This document shows positions 45,585 through 55,465 of a stretch of DNA of 64,000 nucleotides, piece after piece. The first letter of the stretch is position 1. Each line of letters opens with the position of its first letter. Source of the DNA: Erwinia sp. HDF1-3R (GTDB lineage Bacteria; Pseudomonadota; Gammaproteobacteria; Enterobacterales; Enterobacteriaceae); NCBI RefSeq assembly GCF_039621855.1, contig NZ_CP155071.1, positions 2,790,001 through 2,854,000 of the forward strand. The letters are read 5' to 3'. The position numbers were made by a program, and so were the translations under genes. The notes beneath the pieces were generated by a model. It worked only from the letters and a program-made list of their open reading frames with translations, was not told the origin of the DNA and searched no databases.

Positions 45585-46387
45585 TATTTAGTTACGTCCA
45601 CGCCAAACCATTTATCAGAGAGTTTACCCATCGTGCCGTCCTTCTGCATGTCCGCAATGGCTTTATTGATAGCGTCACGCAGATCGGTGTTGCCTTTGCG
45701 CAGTGCCACACCCGATTCCTGACGGGAGAAAGCCGGACCCGCTGCGGCCAGGGTGTTACCAGTTTTCTTCACCAGATCCAGCGCGGCAAGGCGATCAACC
45801 AGGATAGCGTCAATGCGGCCAACGCGCAGATCCTGATATTTAGTCGGGTCATCATCATAGGTGCGAATATCCACGCCCTTCACGTTCTGACGCAGCCACT
45901 GCTCATAGTTTGAACCCAGGCCCACGCCGACCTTTTTGCCGCTCAGATCTTCAGGACGTTTGATGCTGTCCGCGTTGGCTTTTTTGGTCAGCGCCTGAAT
46001 ACCAGAAATGGTATAGGGGGTGGAAAAGTCATACTTCTTCTCACGATCGGGTGAGAGCGTCACCTGATTGATTACCACGTCGATGCGTTTAGAGTCGAGC
46101 GCGGCAAGCATCCCATCCCATTTGGTCGGCTTCAGGCTGGCCTTCACGCCCAGATGCTGCGCCAGGGCAGTAGCAAAATCGACTTCAAAGCCCGCCAGCT
46201 TGCCATTTTCATCCTGGAAGCTGAACGGGGGATACGTCCCTTCCAGGCCCACCAGCAGGGATCCACGCTCCTTCACTTTGGCCAGCAGATTTTCTTGTGC
46301 CGCATAGCTGGCCGTAGAGAAGCCCGCCACCAGCGCCAGAGACATCACACCCATTACCACCCGGCGACGCACCAGAGAAAAATTCAT
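45584..46387 (-). CDS. tcyJ: TcyJ (FliY), periplasmic cystine-binding protein
   Basis: The product is 267 residues. A Sec signal peptide ('RRRVVMGVMSLALVAGFSTASYA') is followed by a family 3 solute-binding fold ('GLEGTYPPFSFQDENGKLAGFEVDFA'). It delivers L-cystine to TcyL. ATG at 46387 is preferred because GGAG is five bases upstream; the GTG two codons earlier would overlap that site. Historically named fliY because of its position beside fliZ, but it is not a flagellar protein. Confidence 0.96.
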   Translation of the reverse strand: MNFSLVRRRVVMGVMSLALVAGFSTASYAAQENLLAKVKERGSLLVGLEGTYPPFSFQDENGKLAGFEVDFATALAQHLGVKASLKPTKWDGMLAALDSKRIDVVINQVTLSPDREKKYDFSTPYTISGIQALTKKANADSIKRPEDLSGKKVGVGLGSNYEQWLRQNVKGVDIRTYDDDPTKYQDLRVGRIDAILVDRLAALDLVKKTGNTLAAAGPAFSRQESGVALRKGNTDLRDAINKAIADMQKDGTMGKLSDKWFGVDVTK

Positions 46388-46535
46388 AGTCACTCCACGC
46401 TATTATTAGTTCAGGGAAGCCGCCCGGCTTCCCGCTTATTGTCAATCTCGCTGCCTGCAACCCGGGCTAACCGGCAAAATTTACCCAGCCCGGCGCGTTT
46501 ATACCAGATGGCAGCGATAAATTACCCGATACAGC

Positions 46536-47522
46536 TTAGACCATATGGTGATAAGCAAATAACGCAGGCGCACCGCCGGTATGAATAAAGGCGATGGGGC
46601 CTTCACGCGTGAAGCGCTGCTGGCTGATACCATCTATCAGACCGGCCATCGCTTTACCGGTATAAACCGGGTCAAGGAAGATGCCCTCAAGCCGTGCCAG
46701 CAGCCTGATGGCCTCCAGCCCTTCTTCGTTTGGCATACCGTACTGCGGCGCGAAATAGTCATCCCACAGGGTAACCGGCGCTGAGGAGGTCAGCGCCAGC
46801 GAAGCGGAGAGCTGCTGGCGGATCGCCTCAACTTTTGGCCGCTGCTCCGCTGCCCGGCGTGAGACGGTGACCCCAATCAGTTCGGTTTCCGGCAGCAGCA
46901 GCTCCAGCCCCACCGCCAGCCCCGCATGGGTACCTGCGCTACCGGAAGCCACCACCACTGCGGCAAAATCAACCACGCCTTCCGACTGGTGTGCCAGCTC
47001 CTGTGCGCATTCAACGTAGCCCAGCGCACCCAGCGCGTTCGAGCCGCCCACCGGCACCACATAGGGACGAAAGCCCTGTGCCTCCAGCCGGGTGGCCTGC
47101 TCCGCAAGCTGGGCATCCGGGTCATGTAGCGCATCGACCATGATCACCTCGGTCTCCATCAGCTCCAGCAGCAGACGGTTGCCGTTGCTCAGATAATTCT
47201 CTGACGCGGTATCGATCGGATTTTCCAGCAGCGCGACGCATTTCAGCCCCAGCTTAGCGGCAACGGCGGCCGTCTGACGGACGTGGTTAGACTGGATGGC
47301 CCCGGCGGTTAACAGAACATCTGCGCCCTGCCGCAGCGCGTCAGCGGCCAGATACTCCAGCTTTCTCAGCTTATTGCCGCCCAGCGCAACAGGCGTGACA
47401 TCGTCACGTTTAATGAAGATATCGCGGCCAAGGTGGTCGGAGAGACGGGGAAGATACTCAAGCGGCGTGGGCGCACCCAGCAGCTCTAATTTAGGAAAGG
47501 AAGATAAAAGATGTAAGGACAA
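46536..47522 (-). CDS. dcyD: D-cysteine desulfhydrase
   Basis: At 328 residues it equals E. coli DcyD in length. It is a PLP fold-type II enzyme with Schiff-base Lys51 in 'GGNKLRKLE', '[14 protein letters not shown]', and '[14 protein letters not shown]' at the end. It splits D-cysteine to pyruvate, sulfide and ammonia. It probably starts at TTG (47522), where GGAGG is five bases upstream. It lies between fliZ and tcyJ on one strand, linking cystine uptake to sulfur release. Confidence 0.95.
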   Translation of the reverse strand: MSLHLLSSFPKLELLGAPTPLEYLPRLSDHLGRDIFIKRDDVTPVALGGNKLRKLEYLAADALRQGADVLLTAGAIQSNHVRQTAAVAAKLGLKCVALLENPIDTASENYLSNGNRLLLELMETEVIMVDALHDPDAQLAEQATRLEAQGFRPYVVPVGGSNALGALGYVECAQELAHQSEGVVDFAAVVVASGSAGTHAGLAVGLELLLPETELIGVTVSRRAAEQRPKVEAIRQQLSASLALTSSAPVTLWDDYFAPQYGMPNEEGLEAIRLLARLEGIFLDPVYTGKAMAGLIDGISQQRFTREGPIAFIHTGGAPALFAYHHMV

Positions 47523-47612
47523 CGCAGCCTCCGTGGAAAGCGCAAACGGTTATCCTTACAGTTTTACAGAAGAGAGCCAAAAGGTAACGTAAAAGAGGCG
47601 TTCAGCGCGAAC

Positions 47613-48116
47613 CTAATTACGCTGCCAGCCTAAAAATTGGTCATATTTGCGCAGGGCGATGCGGTAATTATTGTTCCCGGCGTCAGGAAGGTCATTTTCC
47701 AGGCATTCGTGCCAGCTGTTCCCGCTGAGCTTTTCAGCAGGGAAATTGCGCGCCGACAGCATATCGTCAAGGCGACGCAGGCGCACAACGTATTCACGGA
47801 TCGTGCTATGACTCATCTCGGTCTGCTCAAACAGATACTGTTTGAATGCCATGATGTCGAAATAATTTGGATGCGTATTGCAATAAATATCACTGCAAAA
47901 GCGGCACAGCGCCGTCAGTTCATTTTGCAGTTTCAGCCACACCTGATCGTCGATCAGCTGATCCATCCGGGCTATAGCCTCCTTGTTTATTATCTGACCG
48001 CGAAACACCAGCGCCATACGATCCAGCACCTTGCCACAGTGCGAACAGTTACTCTGGCTGTGTTTGTAGTCTTTCAAATAACGGCTCAGCGGCCTCATTT
48101 TTGTACTGGATCTCAT
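47613..48116 (-). CDS. fliZ: FliZ, flagellar/curli regulatory protein
   Basis: The 167-residue protein has the FliZ signature 'RPLSRYLKDYKHSQSNCSHC', 'ALCRFCSDIYC', 'FDIMAFKQYLFEQTEMS', and the core-like DNA-binding segment 'STIREYVVRLRRLDD' followed by 'NNYRIALRKYDQ' (SAM-like integrase domain). FliZ antagonises RpoS-dependent promoters and so favours motility over curli and biofilm. It is transcribed with fliA, with a gap of 42 bp. It is shorter than E. coli FliZ (183) at the C-terminus. Confidence 0.94.
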   Translation of the reverse strand: MRSSTKMRPLSRYLKDYKHSQSNCSHCGKVLDRMALVFRGQIINKEAIARMDQLIDDQVWLKLQNELTALCRFCSDIYCNTHPNYFDIMAFKQYLFEQTEMSHSTIREYVVRLRRLDDMLSARNFPAEKLSGNSWHECLENDLPDAGNNNYRIALRKYDQFLGWQRN

Positions 48117-48158
48117 TTTGAGTCCCCGGTTGGTGTTGAGAGTGCAAAGCTGACTCCG

Positions 48159-48881
48159 TCAGCGCGCTCCCGCTAACCGGGCGCGCAGGCGTTTTATCGC
48201 CTGACTGTGCAGCTGACTGACCCGGGACTCCCCGACCTCAAGCACTGCGCCAATCTCTTTCAGATTCAGCTCTTCCTGGTAGTAAAGCGTCAGCACCATT
48301 TTTTCGCGGTCGGGCAACGCCTCGATCGCTTCAATGACGCGTTCGCGAAGGTTCCCTTCCAGCAGCTGGTGAAGCGGATTAGCCTCTTCATGGCCTTCCG
48401 TCACCAGCTCGGCGCTGTCGCCGTGTTCTTCCCGAAATTCGTCGTAGGAGAACAGCTGGCTGTTATTGGTATCCAGCAGGATCTGCCGGTAATCCTCTAA
48501 CGACACGTCCAGCTGTGCCGCAACTTCCTGCTCGGTTGCCGAGCGGCCAAGTGACTGTTCAACGCGGTGCATAGCGCCCGCAACGTCACGTGCGTTACGT
48601 CGCACGCTGCGCGGTGCCCAGTCGCGGCTGCGCAGTTCGTCAAGCATGGCCCCACGGATGCGCTGTACGGCGTAGGTGGTGAAGGCCGTTCCCTGTAGCG
48701 CGTCGTAGCGCTCCACGGCGTTAAGCAGCCCTATTCCCCCTGCCTGTAGCAGGTCATCCAGTTCAACGCTGGCAGGTAATCTGACCTGCAGACGCAGCGC
48801 TTCGTGACGTACCAGCGGTACGTAACGCTGCCACAGCGAGTTTTTGTCCATCACCCCATCGGCGGTATAGAGATCGTTCAC
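48159..48881 (-). CDS. fliA: FliA, flagellar sigma-28 factor
   Basis: The product is 240 residues (E. coli 239). Sigma regions 2 ('LDDLLQAGGIGLLNAVERYDALQGTAF'), 3 ('ARDVAGAMHRVEQSLGR') and 4 ('LTLYYQEELNLKEIGAVLEVGESRVSQLHSQAIKRLR') are complete. It begins with GTG as in E. coli. It directs class III flagellar genes; two matching target promoters lie between fliC and fliD in this window. Confidence 0.97.
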   Translation of the reverse strand: MNDLYTADGVMDKNSLWQRYVPLVRHEALRLQVRLPASVELDDLLQAGGIGLLNAVERYDALQGTAFTTYAVQRIRGAMLDELRSRDWAPRSVRRNARDVAGAMHRVEQSLGRSATEQEVAAQLDVSLEDYRQILLDTNNSQLFSYDEFREEHGDSAELVTEGHEEANPLHQLLEGNLRERVIEAIEALPDREKMVLTLYYQEELNLKEIGAVLEVGESRVSQLHSQAIKRLRARLAGAR

Positions 48882-49025
48882 TCTGACTACCCTGCGTTAG
48901 TTAAGTTATCGGCACGATTATCTGTTTCTGTAGGGAAGATTGATTGGTGGAATAGCGCTAATAAAGGCGGTTTATTTCAATTTTGTTTAAGAAAGCGGCG
49001 CGTTGCGCAACCGCCATTCAGGAAG

Positions 49026-49994
49026 TCAGGCAGGCAGACGAAGTTTGTCGCGCGTGGCCTCGGGTACCAGGTGCCACAGTGCGCACACTCTGCCGTCAAT
49101 GTCATGGTAGGCGGTACTCAGGTCGGTTTCGCCCATGGCGGCGCGGCGCAGATGAACGATGCCGCTCGCGGCGTCTATGGTTAGCAGACGACTGGTAAAA
49201 AGCCGCTGGAGATCGCTGCGCAAATAGAGGCCATTATCGACGCCATTGTCCTGAAGCAGGCCGTCTTCGTTATCACGCATGATGATATGGCACGGCTCGA
49301 CCCAGGGGTAGCTGGCGCTGCTGAGCAGCCGCGTGCCGGTTATTACACAGGCGCCGTAGCGTGCCTGTACGGCGGCGCTAAACTCGGCCTGGCTGGCGCG
49401 CTGCCACACTTTCATACGCACCTTTCTGCCTACCTGCGTACCGGCGATCACCCCTGCGGGTGGGCCGATCAGTACGCTGGTCAGTACCGCAATAAACTGA
49501 ATGCGCCGGGAGACGCTAAAGCAGGGATGCGCCTGGGTGTCATACAGCTGCCAGTATTCATCCTCCCCCTCCTGGCGCATCATCGAGAGCTTGTATCCCC
49601 GGCTGCCAATCAGGTTCTGGGCGGCCGCCGAAGCGGGATCGACCATGGCATAGACGCGGCTTTCCCCCATCACCTTCCAGCAGTGGGCCTGTTTCGCCTG
49701 TTCGGTGCGTCGAAAATAGAAAAAGGGCAGCTGCTGTTTGAGGTAGTACTCCAGCCGTCGCAGGTAATTTTTGCGTTCGTTATCGTTAGAGATAAACAGC
49801 AAATCTTCCAGCGGGCTGTTGGTTTCATCATTGGCAAAGACGGCGCGGATTACTAAGTTGCGGTAGCTGGTTGACGGGCTGAGCAGCGCCCGCGCCGTCA
49901 GCTCCTTCTCGTCGGGAAACCTGATCGCATAGCGTCGGGCGATCTCCTCGAAGCTCAGCAGATCCCCGGGGATCAGATCGACGTTGAAGCGCAT
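49026..49994 (-). CDS. HNH_2-like nuclease-fold protein beside fliA
   Basis: In this 322-residue protein, residues 208-275 follow the HNH_2 (PF13391-like) pattern. Cys216 sits in 'RYGACVITGTRLL', His236 in 'VEPCHIIMRDNEDG', and then 'DNGLYLRSDLQRLFTSRLLTID'. In typical members the last motif reads LrsDLHxLFD; here the His is Gln263, so catalysis may be lost. The N-terminal 205 residues contain 'YYLKQQLPFFYFRRTE' and a hydrophobic stretch near 167-186 ('FIAVLTSVLIGPPAGVIAG'). It stands between fliA and the large glycosyltransferase on the same strand. The role is unknown; it could be a flagellar-locus passenger. Confidence 0.65.
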   Translation of the reverse strand: MRFNVDLIPGDLLSFEEIARRYAIRFPDEKELTARALLSPSTSYRNLVIRAVFANDETNSPLEDLLFISNDNERKNYLRRLEYYLKQQLPFFYFRRTEQAKQAHCWKVMGESRVYAMVDPASAAAQNLIGSRGYKLSMMRQEGEDEYWQLYDTQAHPCFSVSRRIQFIAVLTSVLIGPPAGVIAGTQVGRKVRMKVWQRASQAEFSAAVQARYGACVITGTRLLSSASYPWVEPCHIIMRDNEDGLLQDNGVDNGLYLRSDLQRLFTSRLLTIDAASGIVHLRRAAMGETDLSTAYHDIDGRVCALWHLVPEATRDKLRLPA

Positions 49995-50130
49995 AGGTCA
50001 CTCCAGAGAAAAGGCTTCACCATGCCTTTTCAACATGTCTGAAGCGTAAAAGGGGATATCAATGCTCTGTTATCGGCAGCGGCGGGCGTTTCTGTAGGGT
50101 TCAGGTGCAGGAGGAGCAAACGGGAGAAAA

Positions 50131-50153
50131 AAGGGGCGACAGTGCCGCCCCTT
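50131..50153 (-). terminator. Terminator of the large glycosyltransferase gene
   Basis: AAGGGGCG at 50131-50138 pairs with CGCCCCTT at 50146-50153 around a seven-base loop. On the minus strand it is followed by TTTTT-rich sequence, 10 bp after the stop codon. Confidence 0.8.
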
Positions 50154-50162
50154 CTGACGCTA

Positions 50163-53100
50163 TCAGTTCCCCTGCCAGGCCTGGGACCAGAGCCTGACGT
50201 TGTCCCCGGTCAGCATCCAGTCACGCCGGACGAGGGTTTGCAGCTGCTCACCCATCCGCGCGCTGGCCTGTTCATCGTCCAGGTGCATCCGAATCGCATC
50301 CCGCCAGTCAAGAAAGCGGTTACGCACACGGGTAACCGGGAGGTTATGCCCGCGATAGCACTCTACGTCGCTGCAAATCACCGGAATGCCGCAGGCACCA
50401 TATTCCAGCAGGCGAAGGTTGCTTTTACAGCTGTTAAACAGGTTATCTTCCACCGGCGCCAGCGCCAGATCCAGATTTAGCGAGGCCAGCTTCGCCGGAT
50501 AGAGGCTAAGGTCGACCCCATGGTGGAACTCATAAATCCACGGGCGCAGCTTCGGCGGGCACATGCCGAAGAACACCCACTCCACCTCACCGGCAAACTC
50601 TTTCACCACGTCAACGATCATCTCCAGATCGCCGGTATGGCTCGCCCCACCCGCCCAGCCGATGCGCGGCTTGCGCCCCTGCTGACGCAGGCTTTGCAGC
50701 CCACCCCAGCGGTTAACCGGCAGGCGGTTTAACACCACCTGAATATCGCTGTGCATATCGCTCAGCGCCTCGGCAAGCGGCGGTGTGGAAACGATAAAGC
50801 GGTCAAAATAGGTGAGGCTTTTACGCAGCTGCGCGGCGATTTCCTGCTTAAAGTGGCTGCGCTGATAATGCTTCATCGGCACGTTAAGGATGTAGTCATC
50901 CAGCTCGAATACCTTAAAGACGTCGGTCAGCTTACGGGTACGATCTATCCACTGGTGGAAAGCAGGCGCGTAGCGACGCTGTATGATCAGGCTGTCCGGC
51001 TTGATCCTGCCCATTTCGCTGATGCTCAGCAGGGTATAACTGGCTTTACCCTCGGCATAGCCTTCTCTCTGCATCGCTTCAAACGGCGTGGTGATGCGAT
51101 AATAGCCGCAGCCGGACAAGTCGGCATTGTGCGCCATAAAGACCGGTAACTTTTCCCGCTGAACCGGGTTCCAGCTAAGCGAACTGTCGCTGTTCACATC
51201 GAAATGGCGGCTTTTCAGCGACAGGTTAGCGTTAAAGGCCGGATCGTTAGCGATGATCGGCATCCAGCCGCTGAAGAGTTTGTCCTCTTCCTGCTGTTTC
51301 AGTTTGCCTGATGTATGCACCGTTTCGCCAGGGAACGGGTTCTGACGAGCGGCAGGACGCAGGATGCGCGCATAAGGCGTCCAGACGGTCATGTAGCCCT
51401 GGCTACGCGCCCGCAGGCAGAAATCGACGTCATCATACAGCAGATGGGTGTCGTCAAAGCCGCCGAGCGCGACAAAAACCTCTTTGCGCACCAGCATAAA
51501 GTCGCCGGACACCGCACTGTAGTTTTGGTCGAGATGCAGACGTCCCAGGTAGCTTGGATGGGTATCATCCTGACCGCGAAAGGCCTCGCCCGCCGCGCCA
51601 TTGACGCCAAGAATATACCCGGCGTGGCGGATCTTGTTCTGCGAGGTCAGCTGTTTACCGCCCACCACCGCCACTTCCGGGCGCTGTCCGTGGTTAAGCA
51701 GGTTATCCAGCCACTCGCCGTCGGTGACCGCCAGCTCGCTGTGCATCAATAGCAGATAGTCACCCTGTGCGCTTTGCGCCGCCAGATTCACCATCGCGGC
51801 GCGCTGATAGCGCTGGGCATAGTTCACCACCCGTATCCGGTGTGGATCCACCTCGCCGATGCGCGTCAGCCACGCATCCCGCTCCGGACTGCTCTGGTTG
51901 TCTGCCACGATCAGCACTTCATAATTCAGATAGCGGGTTTTCTCCAGCAGCGTGGTGACGCAGCTAATCAGGGACGGCAGGTGCCAGTTGACCAGAATAA
52001 CGATGGATACCTTCGGCTGTGTGCCATGCTGGTAGCGCAGCCGATAGTTGTAGTAGCTGTCCAGCGCGATCTGCGCGTCAGGATAGCCGCGATTATGCAG
52101 ATGGCGCTCAACGATCGCCGCATCTTCGGTTATCACGCGATTTTTTAGCCGTGCGGTCAGCAGCGGTTCGGCCAGATGCCCCACCACGTTCAGGCCCTGC
52201 GACTCAATCAGTTTGATAATCAGATCGAATTCTGCGGAGGCGGGATAGCTGAGGTCAAACCCTTCTGCCGCTACCAGCAGTTCGCGCCGGAACAGCCAGT
52301 GCTGCGCCATAATTTTCGGCGAACTGAGCAGCAGGTCGAGCGTGAAGTCCGGGCGAAAAGCCATGCCGGTTGGCAGATCGTCAATATAGAAAAACTCGTC
52401 GGCGTAGAGCGCCAGCACGCTGTCCGCCTCCGGCAGGCTGGTGGAGAGCGCAATCAGGCCTGACGGGTGAAACTCGCTGCCCGCGTCAACAAAGAGGAAC
52501 CAGCCGCACTGATGTTCTTCTATCAGGGCATTAATGGTGGCCAGCCGGGTCTCTGCCGTCGCCGGGTAGCTAAGCACCCCGGCGATATTGTCATCCGTAG
52601 CTCCCACCAGCATCGGCGAAAGCTGAAGAGTCGCACTGTTCTGATGCGCCAGCGAGTTCAGCGTCTGCGGCAAATGTTGACGATTTTCATCGGTAACGGT
52701 GATCACCACCGCTACGCGGACAGGTTCAGGATGTTCCACCGCACGAGCGGTGAGAAGCGCCTGCTGGAAAGGCTTAAGCCTGCGCTCGCTCAGCCAGCCG
52801 CCTAACGCATTCAGATTAAGGTTTTGATATTGCAGGCCGCTGAGATTGATGCGGGTAAAGGCGTCAGGCTGCGACATCGGCGCCACCCGTACCATATTGA
52901 TCGCGCCAGTGTCGGCAACATACCACGGCTCAAAGCGCAGCGTATCGAACACGATTTCGCGGTTTTTTTGCACAATCGGCCAGCCTTCATGCTGCTGCGG
53001 CTGCGAATAGATGTCAGAGACGCGAATGGAGCAGAGCGGGGCTGGGAAGTAGGCCAGCGTTCCCTTCACCAGCAGGCGGCAAAAAATCAGCAGTCCTTCG

Positions 53101-53690
53101 ACGTGCTCGAGTTTTTCCTCCCCCACCTGAAACAGCGGCGCATCATCGGGCATCATCGCCAGAATATCTTCACGGCGCACCAGCGCGGCGGTCAGCTCGC
53201 CAATCAGGCTAAAGTGCAGGGTTGTTTGGTAACGTAAAAAATCCTGGCCATTAAGCAGGCTGTTCTCGCTAAGAAATGCCGCGGTGGCAATCAGATCGGG
53301 GAGTTCTTCATACTCCGGCCCAATGCGCCTGCGCTTAGAGGCCACGACCTGACAGTCAGGAAACTGCTCCATCGCCGACACCAGCGTGCTGACGCAGTCG
53401 GTTGCCAGCAGTTCGGCATCGGTCAGAAACTTCAGATAGTCGCCCTTCGCCTCTTTGATCGCCGCCTCGTAAATGCCGGGGTGATTTTTATCGTAAATCA
53501 GGTGGCGAATCGGATGAGCTGGCTGTTCGAGCCAGGGCTGCAACAGGGCGGGAATAAATTTATCTCCGCTGCTGTCGGCAATCAAAATTTCGCAGTGCGG
53601 ATAGTCCTGATTAAGCGCGCTTTTGAGCGCCTCTTCAAACCAGGTAGGGATCTGGGCACTGAGTATAATACTGACAAGAGGCTGGGTCAT
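50163..53690 (-). CDS. Very large multidomain glycosyltransferase, probably flagellin-modifying
   Basis: The product is 1175 residues without signal peptide or membrane helices, so cytoplasmic. Three GT2-type modules are visible: about 4-230 ('VSIILSAQIPTWFEEALKSALNQDYPH' pattern, 'GDYLKFLTDAELL'), about 325-545 ('VAVVITVTDENRQHLPQTLNSLAHQ', 'DLPTGMAFRPDFTLDLLLSSP') and about 555-780 ('VSIVILVNWHLPSLISCVTTLL', acceptor motif 'LLYDDVDFCLRARSQGY'). A GT4/GT1-like C-terminal module follows (about 845-1170, 'RIGWAGGASHTGDLEMIVDVV', 'LLEYGACGIPVICSDVECYRG'). It lies next to and codirectional with fliC, the usual place of flagellin glycosylation genes. The substrate sugar is unknown, and O-antigen-type activity is an alternative. 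Confidence 0.82.
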   Translation of the reverse strand: MTQPLVSIILSAQIPTWFEEALKSALNQDYPHCEILIADSSGDKFIPALLQPWLEQPAHPIRHLIYDKNHPGIYEAAIKEAKGDYLKFLTDAELLATDCVSTLVSAMEQFPDCQVVASKRRRIGPEYEELPDLIATAAFLSENSLLNGQDFLRYQTTLHFSLIGELTAALVRREDILAMMPDDAPLFQVGEEKLEHVEGLLIFCRLLVKGTLAYFPAPLCSIRVSDIYSQPQQHEGWPIVQKNREIVFDTLRFEPWYVADTGAINMVRVAPMSQPDAFTRINLSGLQYQNLNLNALGGWLSERRLKPFQQALLTARAVEHPEPVRVAVVITVTDENRQHLPQTLNSLAHQNSATLQLSPMLVGATDDNIAGVLSYPATAETRLATINALIEEHQCGWFLFVDAGSEFHPSGLIALSTSLPEADSVLALYADEFFYIDDLPTGMAFRPDFTLDLLLSSPKIMAQHWLFRRELLVAAEGFDLSYPASAEFDLIIKLIESQGLNVVGHLAEPLLTARLKNRVITEDAAIVERHLHNRGYPDAQIALDSYYNYRLRYQHGTQPKVSIVILVNWHLPSLISCVTTLLEKTRYLNYEVLIVADNQSSPERDAWLTRIGEVDPHRIRVVNYAQRYQRAAMVNLAAQSAQGDYLLLMHSELAVTDGEWLDNLLNHGQRPEVAVVGGKQLTSQNKIRHAGYILGVNGAAGEAFRGQDDTHPSYLGRLHLDQNYSAVSGDFMLVRKEVFVALGGFDDTHLLYDDVDFCLRARSQGYMTVWTPYARILRPAARQNPFPGETVHTSGKLKQQEEDKLFSGWMPIIANDPAFNANLSLKSRHFDVNSDSSLSWNPVQREKLPVFMAHNADLSGCGYYRITTPFEAMQREGYAEGKASYTLLSISEMGRIKPDSLIIQRRYAPAFHQWIDRTRKLTDVFKVFELDDYILNVPMKHYQRSHFKQEIAAQLRKSLTYFDRFIVSTPPLAEALSDMHSDIQVVLNRLPVNRWGGLQSLRQQGRKPRIGWAGGASHTGDLEMIVDVVKEFAGEVEWVFFGMCPPKLRPWIYEFHHGVDLSLYPAKLASLNLDLALAPVEDNLFNSCKSNLRLLEYGACGIPVICSDVECYRGHNLPVTRVRNRFLDWRDAIRMHLDDEQASARMGEQLQTLVRRDWMLTGDNVRLWSQAWQGN

Positions 53691-53846
53691 GAGTGGTGAT
53701 TCTCCCGAGATCCCCGGCTGCCCGGACCACTCGGGGCGCAGGGGAAAATGATTTATCCCATCATAGTCAGCTGATGAGAAATCAATCGCTCAAGAAGGCG
53801 GGCAAAGTGGGGCTATTCCCGGATATCAGCCCCCTCTTTTTCAGGC

Positions 53847-53873
53847 AAAAAAAAAGCCCCGCAGTTGCGGGGC
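53847..53873 (-). terminator. Rho-independent terminator of fliC
   Basis: GCCCCGC (53856-53862) pairs with GCGGGGC (53867-53873) around AGTT. On the minus strand nine T residues follow (A9 at 53847-53855). It starts 26 bp after the fliC stop, so the downstream glycosyltransferase needs its own promoter or read-through. Confidence 0.93.
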
Positions 53874-53898
53874 CTTATCAGAGATTTTTATAGAGCGA

Positions 53899-55185
53899 TT
53901 AGCCCTGCAGCAGAGACAGAACCTGCTGTGGAACCTGGTTAGCTTTTGCCAACACAGAGTTACCTGCCTGCTGAATGATCTGCGCTTTAGACATGTTAGA
54001 AACTTCTGTTGCGTAGTCAGCATCCTGAATACGAGACTGTGCTTCTGACAGGTTAGTGGTGGTGTTGTTCAGGTTGGTGATGGCAGAATCCAGACGGTTC
54101 TGTACCGCACCCAGGCTTGAACGGAATTTATCAACAGACGCGATGGCTTTGTCCAGCAGCGCCAGAGGATCCTTAGTCGCGGAACCAGAGTAAACGTTGG
54201 TGTTAGCGCTGGAAGAGATATCGCCCACGGCGCTGGTCGTCGCGGTGGTAGCCGTGTCGCCGCCGTTAACGATGTCAGCCGCTGCCACGCTGTAGTTTTT
54301 GCCCTGCACGCTAACGAAGCCAACTGCATTGCCGCTGGCGTCTGCGCCAACTTTGATTGCCTGACCGGTCATCACGCCGCCGGTCACGCCGTTGGTGGAG
54401 TCGGTGTAGTTAACGGTAGTGGTGTTCAGTTTAACCGCGCCGCCAGTACCTACAGAAACAGAGTAGTTGTCGCTGCCGGAAGAAACCACGTAGTTGTTGG
54501 TCGCTTTACCCGATGCATCCAGCACGCTGTGCAGAGACAGGCCGCTTGCTGCAACGCCCAGGCCAGAGGCTACTGCGCTCAGGTCAACGGTAGAAACCGC
54601 ACCGGTAGACGCGTCGCCAACGGTAGTCACATCGTCGCTCAGGCTCAGGGCATTTTTGTCTACTGCAAAACCTTTCAGGCCCAGAGTAGAGGAGTCGATT
54701 TTCTGCAGGTCAATAGAGATGGTTTCGCCATCGTTTGAGCCAACCTGGATTTTCATGGTACCGTCTTTCGCCAGTACGTTCACGCCGTTGAATGAAGTCT
54801 GACCGGATACGCGGTCGATTTCGTCCAGACGTGATTTGATTTCGTCCTGGATTGAAGACAGGTCGGAATCGGAGTTGGTGCCGTTCTGAGACTGTACGGT
54901 CAGTTCACGAACGCGCTGTAAGTTGTTGTTTATTTCTGACAGTGCGCCTTCAGTGGTCTGTGCAGCAGAGATACCGTCGTTAGCATTACGTGATGCCTGA
55001 GTCAGGCCGTTAATGTTAGAGGTGAAACGGTTAGCAATTGCCTGGCCAGCGGCGTCATCTTTCGCGCTGTTGATACGCAGACCAGAAGACAGACGCTCAA
55101 TAGAAGTAGACAGAGCAGACTGGTTCTTGTTGATGTTGTTCTGGGTGATCAGCGAGAGGCTGTTAGTATTGATTACTTGTGCCAT
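53899..55185 (-). CDS. fliC: Flagellin FliC
   Basis: The product is 428 residues. The D0/D1 N-terminal region (1-175) is canonical ('[17 protein letters not shown]', '[23 protein letters not shown]', '[23 protein letters not shown]'), and so is the C-terminal D1/D0 (about 340-428, ending 'QVLSLLQG'). A short Ser/Thr/Asp/Gly-rich variable D2 region lies between, a plausible target of O-glycosylation. It is exported through the flagellar basal body to form the filament. It is expressed from a sigma-28 promoter at 55264-55290. Confidence 0.97.
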   Translation of the reverse strand: MAQVINTNSLSLITQNNINKNQSALSTSIERLSSGLRINSAKDDAAGQAIANRFTSNINGLTQASRNANDGISAAQTTEGALSEINNNLQRVRELTVQSQNGTNSDSDLSSIQDEIKSRLDEIDRVSGQTSFNGVNVLAKDGTMKIQVGSNDGETISIDLQKIDSSTLGLKGFAVDKNALSLSDDVTTVGDASTGAVSTVDLSAVASGLGVAASGLSLHSVLDASGKATNNYVVSSGSDNYSVSVGTGGAVKLNTTTVNYTDSTNGVTGGVMTGQAIKVGADASGNAVGFVSVQGKNYSVAAADIVNGGDTATTATTSAVGDISSSANTNVYSGSATKDPLALLDKAIASVDKFRSSLGAVQNRLDSAITNLNNTTTNLSEAQSRIQDADYATEVSNMSKAQIIQQAGNSVLAKANQVPQQVLSLLQG

Positions 55186-55263
55186 GATAAAGTTTCCTGT
55201 TAAATCATTTCGGGTTAAGTTGGTTGGGCTGTTTGCCCCCCGGCTTCATCGCCGTCAAGGTTG

Positions 55264-55290
55264 TTATCGTCTGCCCTCCCCTAACCTTTA
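55264..55290 (-). promoter_or_regulatory. Sigma-28 (FliA) promoter of fliC
   Basis: On the minus strand TAAA (55287-55290), exactly 15 bases, and GACGATAA (55264-55271) match the consensus TAAA-N15-GCCGATAA with one change. It lies about 80 bp before the fliC start. Confidence 0.9.
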
Positions 55291-55395
55291 GAATTTTTTT
55301 TATCCCAGGCAGATTATTTTTCCAGACCTGTCTACTCTCCGAAATACCCTTCTCTATTAGCGCTATTCGCTTTATTAACCCGATGCAAATAGTCG

Positions 55396-55422
55396 TAAAC
55401 TTTACCCATAGCTGGCCGATAA
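55396..55422 (+). promoter_or_regulatory. Sigma-28 (FliA) promoter of fliDST
   Basis: TAAA (55396-55399), 15 bases and GCCGATAA (55415-55422) are a perfect sigma-28 consensus, 43 bp before the fliD ATG. Confidence 0.94.
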
Positions 55423-55465
55423 CTACGCTATTCACTCTCCGTGTTGACGACATAAAGGAATTATT

